A stretch of DNA of 64,000 bases, from assembly GCF_946479415.1 (NCBI RefSeq), contig NZ_CAMLFY010000003.1, positions 47,759-111,758 of the forward strand, given 5' to 3'. The translations under genes and the position numbers were made by a program. Under the pieces are notes generated by a model. It had not been told where the DNA came from, ran no database searches, and was given only the letters and a program-made list of their open reading frames with translations. Below, one piece after another: positions 8,690-17,928 of this stretch (the first letter of the stretch is position 1; every line of letters begins with the position of its first letter). The DNA comes from an uncultured Shinella sp. GTDB taxonomy: Bacteria; Pseudomonadota; Alphaproteobacteria; Rhizobiales; Rhizobiaceae.

Positions 8690-8815
8690 GCATCTCCCCC
8701 ACAAGGGGGGAGAAAGGTTAGAAGCGGACTCTTCCCGAGAGATTTCCCGCCGAGATGGCCGCGCGCTCAAGCCCCTCCCCCTTGTGGGGAGGGGTTGGGG
8801 AGGGGTATTTCCGGC
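8690..8815. repeat. Palindromic rhizobial-type intergenic repeat
   Basis: Two C/G-rich arms, around 8694-8712 and 8772-8794, each partly palindromic (CTCCCCCACAAGGGGGGAG; CCCTCCCCCTTGTGGGGAGG). They are inverted copies of each other across about 60 bp. This is the style of the short mosaic repeats scattered between rhizobial genes. It fills the gap between the first two genes of the operon. Confidence 0.7.
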
Positions 8816-8842
8816 ACGCCATGACAGTGGGGGGGACTCCCG

Positions 8843-9991
8843 ATGAACGCCCCGGCCGACAGCGCCGTCGCGCAATATTTCTCGACCATCCGCGCCGCGC
8901 TGGGTGGTCTTGAAATCTTTCTCGGTGACCGCAATTCCCCGCTCTACCGCAATTCCGTGGTGGGCGAGGTCGTCATGCCCTATCTCGCCCGGCTGAAAGC
9001 TTCCTTCGCCTGCTGGGAGAACCGGATCGGCTTCGTCCAGCAGTTCCGCGTCTCGCGCGCCGAAAGCGGCTTTCCGATCTTCCAGAACGTGCTGGAGCTG
9101 GAAAACGACCGGCAGAGTGCGGAAAAGCGCCTTGCCGCCATGCCCAATGCCGACCAGTTGCGCGGCGAGATGGCGGATTTCATTCTGCGCCAGAAGGCCT
9201 TTCCGGGCGATCTCCAGGCCCGCATGGCCGAGCGGCTTTATCTCGAGCAGATCGGCAAGGGCGATATCTTCTCGCCCTTCGTGCTGCCGGAGACGATCCG
9301 CGTCGCGGTCAATCCGAAGACCATGCGGCCCTATTACATCGTCTGCTGGGGCGCCTTCGATGGCACCGCGACCTTGCCGATGATCTACATGGCGACCATC
9401 GAGGATTCGAGCGACAATGTCGTGAAGATGCTGGTGGGGCAGGATGGCAAGCTCAATCCGGAGGTGGACATTCCGCTGCCGGTCGGTGGCCTGCTCAATC
9501 CGGAACTGGCCAGCCGCTTCGACGATTTCACGCTGAAGAACAGCACCTATTCGCTGACGCCGGTGACGATCGCCACCAATCTCGACAAGGATTTTCCGAC
9601 ACTGCATCCCAAGCAGTTGCGGCGCATCGTGCTCGGCCCGTTCTATTCGGCCGGCATTACCGAGAACAACGAACGCGTCAACGACATCCTCTCCAAGGTG
9701 CGCAAGCCGGAAAACGCCTGGCTGCTCACCTGGACGGTGCAGGAGGTCTTCTCCAAGGCCGAGCGCCCGGCGCAGAAGGGCTTTTGGAGCTCGACGCCCG
9801 CGCAGGAAGAATTCCACATCGAGACGGATGATCTCGAAGCCACCCGCATGGGCGTCAGCGCCTATGAGAAACATGCGCTCGTGCCGCATGACGCCTATCA
9901 GGCGCTCTACGCCGCCGGCGAGACGCAGGGCATTTTCGGCGCCTACAAGGTGCATGTCATCTCGGGAAACCAGGTCATCAGCGAGGGCTAG
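8843..9991 (+). CDS. Uncharacterised protein of the AAA+/DUF2333 operon
   Basis: A 382-residue protein I cannot name. It has no signal peptide and no clear membrane helix. The middle (about residues 150-260) looks like a mixed alpha/beta domain (PYYIVCWGAFDGTATLPMIYMATIED). The N-terminus carries AQYFSTIRAALGGLEIFLGDR. Its place between the coiled-coil gene and the ATPase gene, on the same strand and with similar base use, suggests a part of one complex. The only support for coding is length, composition and context. Confidence 0.7.
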   Translation: MNAPADSAVAQYFSTIRAALGGLEIFLGDRNSPLYRNSVVGEVVMPYLARLKASFACWENRIGFVQQFRVSRAESGFPIFQNVLELENDRQSAEKRLAAMPNADQLRGEMADFILRQKAFPGDLQARMAERLYLEQIGKGDIFSPFVLPETIRVAVNPKTMRPYYIVCWGAFDGTATLPMIYMATIEDSSDNVVKMLVGQDGKLNPEVDIPLPVGGLLNPELASRFDDFTLKNSTYSLTPVTIATNLDKDFPTLHPKQLRRIVLGPFYSAGITENNERVNDILSKVRKPENAWLLTWTVQEVFSKAERPAQKGFWSSTPAQEEFHIETDDLEATRMGVSAYEKHALVPHDAYQALYAAGETQGIFGAYKVHVISGNQVISEG

Positions 9992-9994
9992 AAT

Positions 9995-10711
9995 TTGCAG
10001 AGGTTCGAGATTTTTAAATCTTGGCTGCTTACGGCTTTTGCGTTTCCAGCAGCGCTTCAGATTCTTGAATCTGTAAATCCAAAGATGAGTTTCGGGCCTC
10101 TTCTGGAAAGAATTATTCTAAATTTTCATGTCGTATCAATCGCATTTTGGGCGATGATTTCCAATTTTTCTCATATTAATCTGTCTGGAATTGAGGGGAT
10201 TCTCACGTTTTATCTGATACTGATTGCTGTTTGTGTGCGGTCTATCTTTTCAAGGGTGGATGGTGTGGGGTCTTTTTATGAATTTTTGATAGAATCGTTT
10301 AGTCTATCTATGATTTTTGTTGCATTTACTGCTTCGAGATTTGATAGTTATATTTCAATTTTTGTAAATTTTTTCATTTTTTTTGGTGTTTTTTTGTGGG
10401 CGTCTCTTGATGGCCGTTTTGAGAGTGGCAACGCAAAGAGTGCATTGCTCATGATAGTTGGATGCCTTTTTTTATTATATTTTGTTGGGAATTTTTTGCC
10501 TGGCATTTATAAAGTAAGTGGGAATTCATATTTTCTTCCATTGATGGGCGTATTGGGGGCCGTAGTAGGGATTGTTAATAAGTCTATAGGTGTCTCTAAA
10601 TTATTTTTTACTCGGATAGTTGTTTTCGCATTTGGGATATTTGCGATTGACGGTATGGTTTCGGTGGTAGTTCCGGCGATAGATAATTTTTTGTTGAGGG
10701 CGGGGGCATGA
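9995..10711 (+). CDS. AT-rich polytopic membrane protein of unknown function
   Basis: A 238-residue protein with about six or seven hydrophobic segments (such as IFVNFFIFFGVFLWASL and LLMIVGCLFLLYFVGNFLPG). I know no family for it. Base composition is wholly unlike its neighbours: 60-nt samples give 33% G+C at 10081-10140, 22% at 10321-10380 and 32% at 10441-10500, in a GC-rich operon. Yet it is fitted exactly: TTG start 4 nt after the previous stop, with GAGGG upstream, and a 4-nt ATGA overlap with the ATPase gene. This reads as horizontally acquired DNA placed in an operon slot. Coupling to the ATPase suggests a membrane partner. Confidence 0.7.
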   Translation: MQRFEIFKSWLLTAFAFPAALQILESVNPKMSFGPLLERIILNFHVVSIAFWAMISNFSHINLSGIEGILTFYLILIAVCVRSIFSRVDGVGSFYEFLIESFSLSMIFVAFTASRFDSYISIFVNFFIFFGVFLWASLDGRFESGNAKSALLMIVGCLFLLYFVGNFLPGIYKVSGNSYFLPLMGVLGAVVGIVNKSIGVSKLFFTRIVVFAFGIFAIDGMVSVVVPAIDNFLLRAGA

Positions 10712-12615
10712 ATTCTTCAGCGCTAACGACGATCCACGAAGACGACATCGCCAAGCATCAGGCGGCGGCGCAGAGCCTCGTCACCAAAACAGTCATTCTC
10801 GAAAGCGAGGATGGCAAGAGCGGAACGACGCTGGCGGGCACCGGCCGTCGCTTCGTCTCGACGGTTTCGACCGCCGGCACGAGGCGTACGCGCGAGGTGG
10901 AGCTGGCAAAGACCATCCAGTCCGTGCATACGGCCGATCCGCTTCTGACGCCGCAGCAGCATGCCGTGCTGTTTCGCTCGCGTCGCGGGCTGCAGGTGGC
11001 GCTGGCAGTCTCCGATGTTTTTTCCCGCCAGACCAATCTGGAAGGCCTGCAGGCGCGTAATCTCGCTTCGCCGCTCGCCGGCGACGAGGCCAACCAGTTC
11101 AAGGCGTTGCTTTCGGCCTCCGCCTATATCGCCGCCTTCACCTTCGCCGCCTATCTCGGCGCGAAGCTGCCGGGCGAGGGCGAGCCGGTGGAGGATGGGG
11201 GCGAGCCCGACTACCTCTTCGACACGCCGCAGGACGCGCTGAAGAGCATGGTCTCCGGCTTGGACCGTACACTGGCCGGCGCGCCCGACGATGCGGCGCT
11301 GGTGAGCCGCGCCCGCGCCTTCTCCCGCGTCGCCATCGAGGGGCTGATTTCCCGCCGTACGCGGTTCACCGGCCTTGCCGGTTTCGAGAACGCCCATATC
11401 CGCATTGAGCAGGACGATTTCACGCTCTCCGGCTTCGACGTCGCACCGGGCCAGAAGCGCAAGCCGCTGGTCATGACCTTCAAGAAGCCGGAAGAGATCA
11501 TCGGCAACCACATCGCCAAATACCAGGCGATGAAGCTTGCCAAGATGCTGGTCGCCTATGATTTCGAGCGGCAGCTCAACCCCTTCGTCGAGCTTGGCGG
11601 CTTCCTCTTCACCTTCATCGGCGACGGCATGCCTGGCACCGGCAAGACGATCCTCATCCAGATGCTGGCTGGTCTCGTCAACGACTACTGCCAGATCGCC
11701 GGCTATGCCTTCCACTACGAGAATTTCGGCGTGGATCAGATTTCCTCTTACCAGGGAAAATCCGGCCAGAACTGCAAGGAATTCGTCAACAACGTCATCA
11801 ATCCCAAGGCGATCGGCTTCGGCACGATCGACGACGTGGATCAGGTCGCCGCCAAGCGCTCCGACGACCGCGCCTCGGCCGGACAGCATGAAGTGACGGC
11901 GGTGCTGATGGAAAGCTTTGCCGGTGCCTCGACGGTGGTGCGCGGCAACTGCACCTTCGGCATGTTCTCCAACTATCCGGAAAATGTCGATGACGCGCTA
12001 CGCCAGCGCGCCGGCGCCCGCTGGCTGGTGGACGGGCCGCAGACTGAGGACGATTACATTGACATCTTCGCCATGCTGGTCGGCAAGAACCATGCGATCC
12101 CGCTCGGCGATCACAAGCTGTTTGCGGGCCAGGAGATCAAGCGCGCCGTATCGACCTCCTACGAGCAGCACGCCAAGCCGCAGGAGGATGGCCTGCTTGC
12201 CGTCTGGGAGCGCCAGGAGAAGGAGCACGGCGCGATCCAGTCGCTCGCCGATGTCGGCGCCTATCTGCACCGCATCAAGCTCGCCGAGCCGCGCTTCACC
12301 GGTCGCGCCATCAAGAACATTACCGATGCGATCAAAATGCGCGCCATGGACGTCGAGCTGCCGGACGACTGGTTCGCCAATGCCGGCGCCTTCATGCACA
12401 AGGGCTACGACGAGAAGAAGGCGATGATCGAGGAGCTGCGGGGGCCGATCTCGATGGAGATGGTGTTGCAGGAGATCAATCGCTACGCGGACTCGGAATT
12501 CCGCTACACCGACAAATCCGACGACGCCGCCGTCTCCGACATCATCCGCCGCGAACGCCAGCGCGAGAAGGCGGTGCGGGAGATGGAGACAATGAAGGCC
12601 GAGGGGCGGTGGTAG
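10708..12615 (+). CDS. AAA+ family ATPase
   Basis: A 635-residue AAA+ ATPase, the likely motor of this operon. The first 290 residues are family-specific; the ATPase core follows, with Walker A GMPGTGKT (K313), a Walker B-like strand AIGFGTIDDVDQ (an Asp-Asp-Val-Asp form rather than the common DE pair), a sensor-1 asparagine in MFSNYPENVDDALRQR, and an arginine after it in RAGARW. The C-terminal part (RAIKNITDAIKMRAMDVELPDDWF) looks like the helical lid. It overlaps the AT-rich membrane gene by 4 nt. Substrate unknown; membrane or protein remodelling is an inference from fold and neighbours. Confidence 0.82.
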   Translation: MNSSALTTIHEDDIAKHQAAAQSLVTKTVILESEDGKSGTTLAGTGRRFVSTVSTAGTRRTREVELAKTIQSVHTADPLLTPQQHAVLFRSRRGLQVALAVSDVFSRQTNLEGLQARNLASPLAGDEANQFKALLSASAYIAAFTFAAYLGAKLPGEGEPVEDGGEPDYLFDTPQDALKSMVSGLDRTLAGAPDDAALVSRARAFSRVAIEGLISRRTRFTGLAGFENAHIRIEQDDFTLSGFDVAPGQKRKPLVMTFKKPEEIIGNHIAKYQAMKLAKMLVAYDFERQLNPFVELGGFLFTFIGDGMPGTGKTILIQMLAGLVNDYCQIAGYAFHYENFGVDQISSYQGKSGQNCKEFVNNVINPKAIGFGTIDDVDQVAAKRSDDRASAGQHEVTAVLMESFAGASTVVRGNCTFGMFSNYPENVDDALRQRAGARWLVDGPQTEDDYIDIFAMLVGKNHAIPLGDHKLFAGQEIKRAVSTSYEQHAKPQEDGLLAVWERQEKEHGAIQSLADVGAYLHRIKLAEPRFTGRAIKNITDAIKMRAMDVELPDDWFANAGAFMHKGYDEKKAMIEELRGPISMEMVLQEINRYADSEFRYTDKSDDAAVSDIIRRERQREKAVREMETMKAEGRW

Positions 12616-12617
12616 GA

Positions 12618-12645
12618 TTGAAGAAAATTCGCTCTCCGCTATAAT
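12618..12645 (+). promoter_or_regulatory. Promoter of the RelE/HTH toxin-antitoxin pair
   Basis: TTGAAG, 16 bases, TATAAT. The -10 box ends only 6 nt before the toxin ATG, so transcription would begin at or next to the ATG and leave no leader. No ribosome site is visible, which agrees with that reading. Confidence 0.65.
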
Positions 12646-12651
12646 CGCAAC

Positions 12652-12903
12652 ATGAAACATGTCGCCTACAGCAAAGCTGCTTCCCGCGTGCTGTTGAGGA
12701 TGCCACGAAACGACGCGGCGCGTGTTCGTAGCAAGGTCGATCAATACGCGGCTGACCCAGCCGCGCTCGCAAACCAAGTCAAAAAATTGCAGGGACGACC
12801 AGGTTACAGGTTAAGAGTTGGAGATTGGCGCGTGATCTTCGATGAAGATGACAGGGTCGTATTCATCGAGGAAATCGGTAGCCGCGGCAGCATTTATGAT
12901 TAA
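12652..12903 (+). CDS. RelE/ParE-family toxin
   Basis: An 83-residue type II toxin of the RelE/ParE/HigB fold. Family signs: MKHVAYSKAASRVLLRMP at the start, KLQGRPGYRLRVGDWRVIF in the middle and a short basic end. RelE-type members cut mRNA on the ribosome; ParE-type poison gyrase; sequence alone does not decide. It precedes its antitoxin, the reverse of the classic order and as in higBA. The pair sits between the AAA+ and DUF6638-like genes and has its own promoter, so it looks inserted into the older operon. Confidence 0.85.
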   Translation: MKHVAYSKAASRVLLRMPRNDAARVRSKVDQYAADPAALANQVKKLQGRPGYRLRVGDWRVIFDEDDRVVFIEEIGSRGSIYD

Positions 12904-12912
12904 GGACCTGAA

Positions 12913-13320
12913 ATGGGACATTTGACGCAGTTCAAGTCGCCGAGCGGTGACGAAATGGTCGTTCTGTCGCGGGCCGAATATGACGCCCTCGTCGAGGCGG
13001 CGGAGATGCTTGCCGATGTGGCCGCTTACGACCGTGCCAAAGCCAGGATTGCGGCGGGTGAGGACGAAATGATTCCTGCCGAGTTCGTCTATCGTATGAT
13101 GGACGGCGAAAGCCCGTTGCGCGTGTGGCGTGATTTTCGCAACCTTTCCGCCAAGGACTTGGCAGCTCAGGTTGGCATCAGCACGGCCTATTTGTCGGAG
13201 ATTGAGACCGGAAAGAAGGAGGGCAGCCTTTCCGTGCTTAAAGGCATTGCGAAAGCGCTCAACGTTGACCTCGACGACCTCCTCTGGGGTGAGGACAACA
13301 AGCTGCCGGTAAACGAATGA
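12913..13320 (+). CDS. HTH antitoxin partner
   Basis: A 135-residue protein with an N-terminal antitoxin-like segment (SGDEMVVLSRAEYDALVEAAE, similar to Phd/prevent-host-death style N-termini) and a C-terminal XRE helix-turn-helix (LSAKDLAAQVGISTAYLSEIETGKKEGSLSVLKGIAKAL, about residues 85-125). It starts 9 nt after the toxin stop. The likely job is to bind the toxin and repress the shared promoter. Confidence 0.85.
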   Translation: MGHLTQFKSPSGDEMVVLSRAEYDALVEAAEMLADVAAYDRAKARIAAGEDEMIPAEFVYRMMDGESPLRVWRDFRNLSAKDLAAQVGISTAYLSEIETGKKEGSLSVLKGIAKALNVDLDDLLWGEDNKLPVNE

Positions 13321-13330
13321 ATTGCCGCGC

Positions 13331-14632
13331 ATGAAACGTCTCCTCGAAGCCGAACTGATCTATGGCCGGCTGTTGCCGGTGGACGAGCCGCATCTGGTCG
13401 AGCGCTACAACAAGGCGCTCGACGGGTTTGGTATCAGGCGCACGGCGCTTACCAGCTTCCGCATCGACATGACCGGCTTTTCGCCCGAGATCGCCGACGA
13501 GCTGGGCGACCGGGATTATCTCGATCCGAACCGCGTCAACCGCCGCTTCGTCATCATGACGCCGGAGCAGGTGAACCTGCCGGTGGTGCATACGAGCTTT
13601 TCCAACACCGCCGCGCTGATGCACGAGTTCTTCTCGGCCAATGCGCGGGCGATCAACGCGATCACCATCCGTGACGCGCTCTATGGCGAGATCGAGGACT
13701 CCGTCTCCATCGTCAACGACATCGACGATCTGCTCTCGATCAATGAGGTGCGCTTCAAGGTGCTGTCGGCCGAGGACATGCTCGGCAAGGCGGCGGAGCT
13801 GCGCGGTCTGGTCGACCGGCTGAAGACGGTGCCGAATGCCTGGTCCGATGATGCCATGCTGAACCGCATGGTGGATCTCGCCAAGCAGACGGGCGACATC
13901 AGGCAGAATGCGCTGGTGCCGGATCAGCTGGTCTTCCGCCACGAGGCCTTCTGGGCAAACCATTTCGGCGGCGTCTATGTCTTTCTCGATGACAAGACGA
14001 CGACCGTCATCTGCGATCCGAGCGTGCCGGGCTTCCGCCGCTCGCGGCCCTGGCAGGTCAGTTACATCGCGCTCGACGATCCCAAGCGCATCTTCGATTT
14101 CCTCGCCTCGACCAAGCGGCTGGAACTGCCGCGCGCCTCCTGGGTCGAGCCGTCGGGCCTCTTCCAGCACCGTGCCGAGATGACGGTGGTCAATCTCGTC
14201 AACCAGAGCGACCCGACCACGGATATCGAGAAGGCCGACCGGATCTGGCTGCAGACCTGGATGCATCGCAATACCAATCTCGTCGCGCGCGATGGCACCT
14301 ATCCCTTCCTGCAGGAGGCGATCCGTACGGTGGCGTCGACAGGCGAGATCAAGGTGGGGGAGGTCGCTCCCGACCGGCGCTTCCAGCTGGTGCGCGCAGC
14401 GCCCGATCATCCGGATCAATGGCTGGTCAACCGTCTGATTTCACAGATGGTTCCCTATGACTTCGTCTCCCGCTTCGTCTTCGACAAGCAGGGTTTCTAT
14501 GCGGCTTACGAGCACTACAGCGAAAAGTTCCGCGAATATGTTGTGGCGACGTTGACGCGAACCTATCTGCAAGACAAGGCTGCTTTCCGCAGGAAACTGT
14601 TCGGCATCAGAGAGGACGACGCCAATGCTTGA
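13331..14632 (+). CDS. DUF6638-like protein of unknown function
   Basis: A 433-residue soluble-looking protein. Its opening (KRLLEAELIYGRLLPVDEPHLVERYNKAL) and the segment FRIDMTGFSPEIADELGDRDYL recall proteins now filed as DUF6638 in alphaproteobacteria, beside DUF2333 and AAA+ genes; I give this from memory at moderate confidence. No catalytic motif stands out. ATG at 13331 is preferred over the TTG at 13322. It overlaps the next gene by 8 nt (ATGCTTGA), so the two are probably made together. Confidence 0.72.
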   Translation: MKRLLEAELIYGRLLPVDEPHLVERYNKALDGFGIRRTALTSFRIDMTGFSPEIADELGDRDYLDPNRVNRRFVIMTPEQVNLPVVHTSFSNTAALMHEFFSANARAINAITIRDALYGEIEDSVSIVNDIDDLLSINEVRFKVLSAEDMLGKAAELRGLVDRLKTVPNAWSDDAMLNRMVDLAKQTGDIRQNALVPDQLVFRHEAFWANHFGGVYVFLDDKTTTVICDPSVPGFRRSRPWQVSYIALDDPKRIFDFLASTKRLELPRASWVEPSGLFQHRAEMTVVNLVNQSDPTTDIEKADRIWLQTWMHRNTNLVARDGTYPFLQEAIRTVASTGEIKVGEVAPDRRFQLVRAAPDHPDQWLVNRLISQMVPYDFVSRFVFDKQGFYAAYEHYSEKFREYVVATLTRTYLQDKAAFRRKLFGIREDDANA

Positions 14633-15776
14633 CCCGATCGTCGCGTTTTTCCAACGCATCTTCGCGGCCATCGGCCGGGGCATCGGCCTCGTGATCGCCT
14701 GGATCCTTTGGCCGTTCATCACGGCGACGAACTGGTACAAGGCCCGCAGCTGGATCATCAAAGGGCCGATCGGCATCGGCCTTCTGCTGCTCTTCGGCTT
14801 CTATGCCTATTTCATCTGGCAGACGCAGGTCTGGAGCGGCTTCAATCCAGATTACGTGAACAGCTACAATCTTGCCCAGCGCAAGCAGGATGCGGGCGTT
14901 ACCACGTCCGGCGCCGCCGCAACCACGCCGGCGGCAGGCGAAGTGGCGGAGCCGGAGCCCAAAACCTGCGTGCGCTCGGCGATCGTTGACGTGACGGCTG
15001 ATCTCATCGATTACAACGTCAATCAGAACGCCTGGATCTCCTCCATGCTGCTCTACAAGCTCGGCCTCTTCGGGCTGGACTGGGAAGACACGCCCTGGAT
15101 GGACAACAAGGCCGCCTTCCAGCGCGGCGTGAACCAGACGATCCGCCGCACTGCCGTGGAGCTCGTCGATGCGCTCGGCCGCGTGCGCGGCACCTCCGGC
15201 ATCAATGCCGACCTGCAGCGCGCCCGCGGCAACATGCAGTTCGATGAGGAAACTTGGTATTTCGGCTCGGATTCGCTGCTGCCGAAGACGCCGACGCCGA
15301 ACTACTATCGCACCGCGATGGCGGACCTGCGCAAGTTCAACACCGCGCTCGAATCCTGCGAGGCGATCTTCGACGGCCGCTCGGACAACCTGATCGAATT
15401 CCTCGACCGTATCTCCAATGATATCGGCTCCACCTCGGCCATCATCCGTGAGCGTTCGGAGTTCCACAATGGCGGCTGGTTCGATACGCGGGCGGATGAT
15501 CGCTTCTGGTTCGCCTATGGCCAGCTCTATGGCTATTACGGCATCCTGTCCGCTGCCGGCGCGGATTTCGACGCTGTCATCAAGGCGCGTGGCATCGAGC
15601 CGCTGTGGACGGAAAGCATCAAGCAGCTGCGTTCGGCGCTGAAAATCCAGCCGGCGATCATCTCGAATGGTCGCGAAGATGGCTGGATCATGCCGACGCA
15701 TCTGGCCACGATGGGCTTCTATATCCTGCGTGTGCGCTCCAATCTCGTGGAAATGCGCGACGTGTTGGCGCGCTGA
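14625..15776 (+). CDS. DUF2333 membrane-anchored protein
   Basis: A 383-residue protein with a membrane-inserted N-terminus (hydrophobic stretches near residues 12-35 and 45-65, ending [17 protein letters not shown]) and a large following domain likely outside the cytoplasm, beginning after a low-complexity Ala/Thr/Pro linker near 85-105. The sequence fits the DUF2333 family, whose function is not known. It is the last gene of the operon and is followed by a terminator. Confidence 0.8.
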   Translation: MLDPIVAFFQRIFAAIGRGIGLVIAWILWPFITATNWYKARSWIIKGPIGIGLLLLFGFYAYFIWQTQVWSGFNPDYVNSYNLAQRKQDAGVTTSGAAATTPAAGEVAEPEPKTCVRSAIVDVTADLIDYNVNQNAWISSMLLYKLGLFGLDWEDTPWMDNKAAFQRGVNQTIRRTAVELVDALGRVRGTSGINADLQRARGNMQFDEETWYFGSDSLLPKTPTPNYYRTAMADLRKFNTALESCEAIFDGRSDNLIEFLDRISNDIGSTSAIIRERSEFHNGGWFDTRADDRFWFAYGQLYGYYGILSAAGADFDAVIKARGIEPLWTESIKQLRSALKIQPAIISNGREDGWIMPTHLATMGFYILRVRSNLVEMRDVLAR

Positions 15777-15795
15777 TCCCGCAGTAATTTCAAGG

Positions 15796-15829
15796 CGGCG
15801 CGTGTCTTCGGATGCGCGCCGTTTTCGTT
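15796..15829 (+). terminator. Terminator of the AAA+/DUF2333 operon
   Basis: A stem CGGCGCG/CGCGCCG (15796-15802 with 15815-15821), then TTTTCGTTT. It lies 20 bp past the DUF2333 stop. Confidence 0.8.
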
Positions 15830-15999
15830 TCGGGCGCAAATTAATCGGCAAATGTCGCGTCTGGCGTATCCGGCGGCAAATTACGGCGTGGCGTCGCAGG
15901 TTGCTTCACGCTGAAATGGCGCTGCAAGACAAGAAAGCGCCGCCTTCGGGAGAGGAGCCCGACTGCGGTAAAAACGCGCTGAAGAGGGAGCGACACCGC

Positions 16000-17679
16000 A
16001 TGGCCGATGTGAAGTCCGATATCGAAATCGCCCGCGCCGCAAAGAAGAAGCCGATCCTGGAGATCGGCGCCAAGCTCGGCATTCCCGCCGAGCACCTGCT
16101 GCCCTACGGCCATGACAAGGCGAAGATCAGCGCCGAGTTTATCGCCGACCAGAAGGGCAAGAAGAACGGCAAGCTGATCCTCGTCACCGCGATCAATCCG
16201 ACACCCGCGGGTGAGGGCAAGACGACCACGACGGTGGGGCTCGGCGATGGCCTCAACCGCATCGGCAAGAAGGCGATCACCTGCATCCGCGAGGCGTCGC
16301 TCGGCCCGTGCTTCGGCGTGAAGGGCGGGGCGGCCGGCGGCGGCTATGCGCAGGTCGTGCCGATGGAGGACATGAACCTCCATTTCACCGGCGATTTCCA
16401 CGCCATCACCTCGGCGCACAACCTGCTCTCCGCGCTGATCGACAACCACATTTACTGGGGCAACGAGCAGAACATCGATATCCGCCGCATCGCCTGGCGG
16501 CGCGTCATGGACATGAACGACCGGGCGCTGCGCGAGATCGTCTGTTCGCTCGGTGGCGTGGCGAACGGGTACCCGCGCGAGGCGGGCTTCGACATCACCG
16601 TCGCCTCCGAGGTGATGGCGATCCTCTGCCTTTCGACGGATCTGAAGGATCTCGAAAAGCGTCTCGGTAACATCATCATCGGCTATCGCCGCGACAAGTC
16701 GCCGGTCTTTGCCCGCGATATCAAAGCGGATGGCGCGATGACGGTGCTGCTGAAAGATGCCATGCAGCCGAACCTCGTGCAGACGCTGGAGAACAACCCG
16801 GCCTTCGTGCATGGCGGCCCCTTCGCCAACATTGCCCATGGCTGCAATTCGGTCATCGCCACCACGACGGCGCTCAAACTCGCTGATTACGTGGTGACGG
16901 AAGCCGGCTTCGGTGCGGATCTCGGTGCGGAAAAATTCTTCGACATCAAGTGCCGGAAGGCGGGGCTGAAGCCGGATGCGGCTGTCATCGTCGCCACCGT
17001 GCGCGCCATGAAGATGAACGGTGGCGTCAAGAAGGATGATCTCGGCAAGGAGAATGTCGAGGCCGTCAAGAAAGGCTGCGCCAATCTCGGCCGGCATGTG
17101 CAGAACGTCAAAAAGTTCGGCGTGCCCGTCGTCGTCGCCATTAACCATTTCACATCCGATACGGACCATGAAATCCAGGCGGTGAAGGATTTTGTCGCGA
17201 CCCTGGGGGCAGAAGCGATCCTCTGCAAGCATTGGGCCGAGGGTTCCGCCGGTATCGAGCCGCTGGCCCGCAAGATCGTCGAGCTCGCCGAATCCGGCCT
17301 GTCGCAGTTCTCGCCGCTCTATCCGGATGCCATGCCGCTGTTCCAGAAGATCGAGACGATCGCCAAGGACATCTACCACGCCGGCGAGGTCATCGCCGAC
17401 AAGGCGGTGCGCGATCAACTGCGCGTCTGGGAGGAGCAGGGTTACGGCAACCTGCCGGTCTGCATGGCGAAGACGCAGTATTCCTTCTCGACCGACCCGA
17501 ACCTGCGCGGCGCGCCGTCAGGGCATACAGTGCCGGTACGCGAAGTCCGGCTATCAGCCGGCGCCGGTTTCGTCGTCGTCATCACCGGGGAGATCATGAC
17601 CATGCCCGGCCTGCCGAAAGTGCCATCGTCGGAGAAGATTTTTCTCAACGAGCAGGGCTATATCGAGGGGCTTTTCTGA
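16000..17679 (+). CDS. fhs: Formate-tetrahydrofolate ligase
   Basis: A 559-residue enzyme that joins formate to tetrahydrofolate using ATP, feeding 10-formyl-THF into one-carbon metabolism. Signature regions: the P-loop-like [18 protein letters not shown] near residue 70, [31 protein letters not shown], and AINHFTSDT. Length matches the family (about 555-560). ATG at 16000 has GGGAG nine bases upstream. It is monocistronic, set off from the previous operon by a terminator and a 170-bp spacer. Confidence 0.96.
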   Translation: MADVKSDIEIARAAKKKPILEIGAKLGIPAEHLLPYGHDKAKISAEFIADQKGKKNGKLILVTAINPTPAGEGKTTTTVGLGDGLNRIGKKAITCIREASLGPCFGVKGGAAGGGYAQVVPMEDMNLHFTGDFHAITSAHNLLSALIDNHIYWGNEQNIDIRRIAWRRVMDMNDRALREIVCSLGGVANGYPREAGFDITVASEVMAILCLSTDLKDLEKRLGNIIIGYRRDKSPVFARDIKADGAMTVLLKDAMQPNLVQTLENNPAFVHGGPFANIAHGCNSVIATTTALKLADYVVTEAGFGADLGAEKFFDIKCRKAGLKPDAAVIVATVRAMKMNGGVKKDDLGKENVEAVKKGCANLGRHVQNVKKFGVPVVVAINHFTSDTDHEIQAVKDFVATLGAEAILCKHWAEGSAGIEPLARKIVELAESGLSQFSPLYPDAMPLFQKIETIAKDIYHAGEVIADKAVRDQLRVWEEQGYGNLPVCMAKTQYSFSTDPNLRGAPSGHTVPVREVRLSAGAGFVVVITGEIMTMPGLPKVPSSEKIFLNEQGYIEGLF

Positions 17680-17790
17680 GGTTGGCGTAGCTTGGAGCCT
17701 GGTCGGTCCGCAACTGCTGTCTGGTGCTGGTGAGGCGCTGCCTTGAGCGCCTGTTCCTGTACCCGCTGAGTTCATCTACTCCCTCTCCTC

Positions 17791-17867
17791 CGTCATGGTC
17801 GGGCTTGACCCGACCATCCACGTTCCGGGTGAGGCGGTGGATCCTCGGGTCAAGCCCGAGGATGACG
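17791..17867. repeat. Double-palindrome intergenic repeat
   Basis: Two adjacent perfect 9-bp-stem palindromes (ATGGTCGGG/CCCGACCAT at 17795-17817; ATCCTCGGG/CCCGAGGAT at 17841-17863) inside outer CGTCAT/ATGACG arms. This is a common interspersed palindrome of rhizobial genomes. It occupies most of the fhs-DUF1993 gap; I see no gene in the rest. Confidence 0.75.
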
Positions 17868-17928
17868 TCAGTGGGGAGGAGGGCTTTTTGATCGATGGTC
17901 GCCACCTCCAGGATTGGCATAGTCGCGC

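Noticed and set aside
8655..8846. Small gene across the palindromic repeat
   Set aside because: The open frame simply reads through the repeat arms and has no conserved features.
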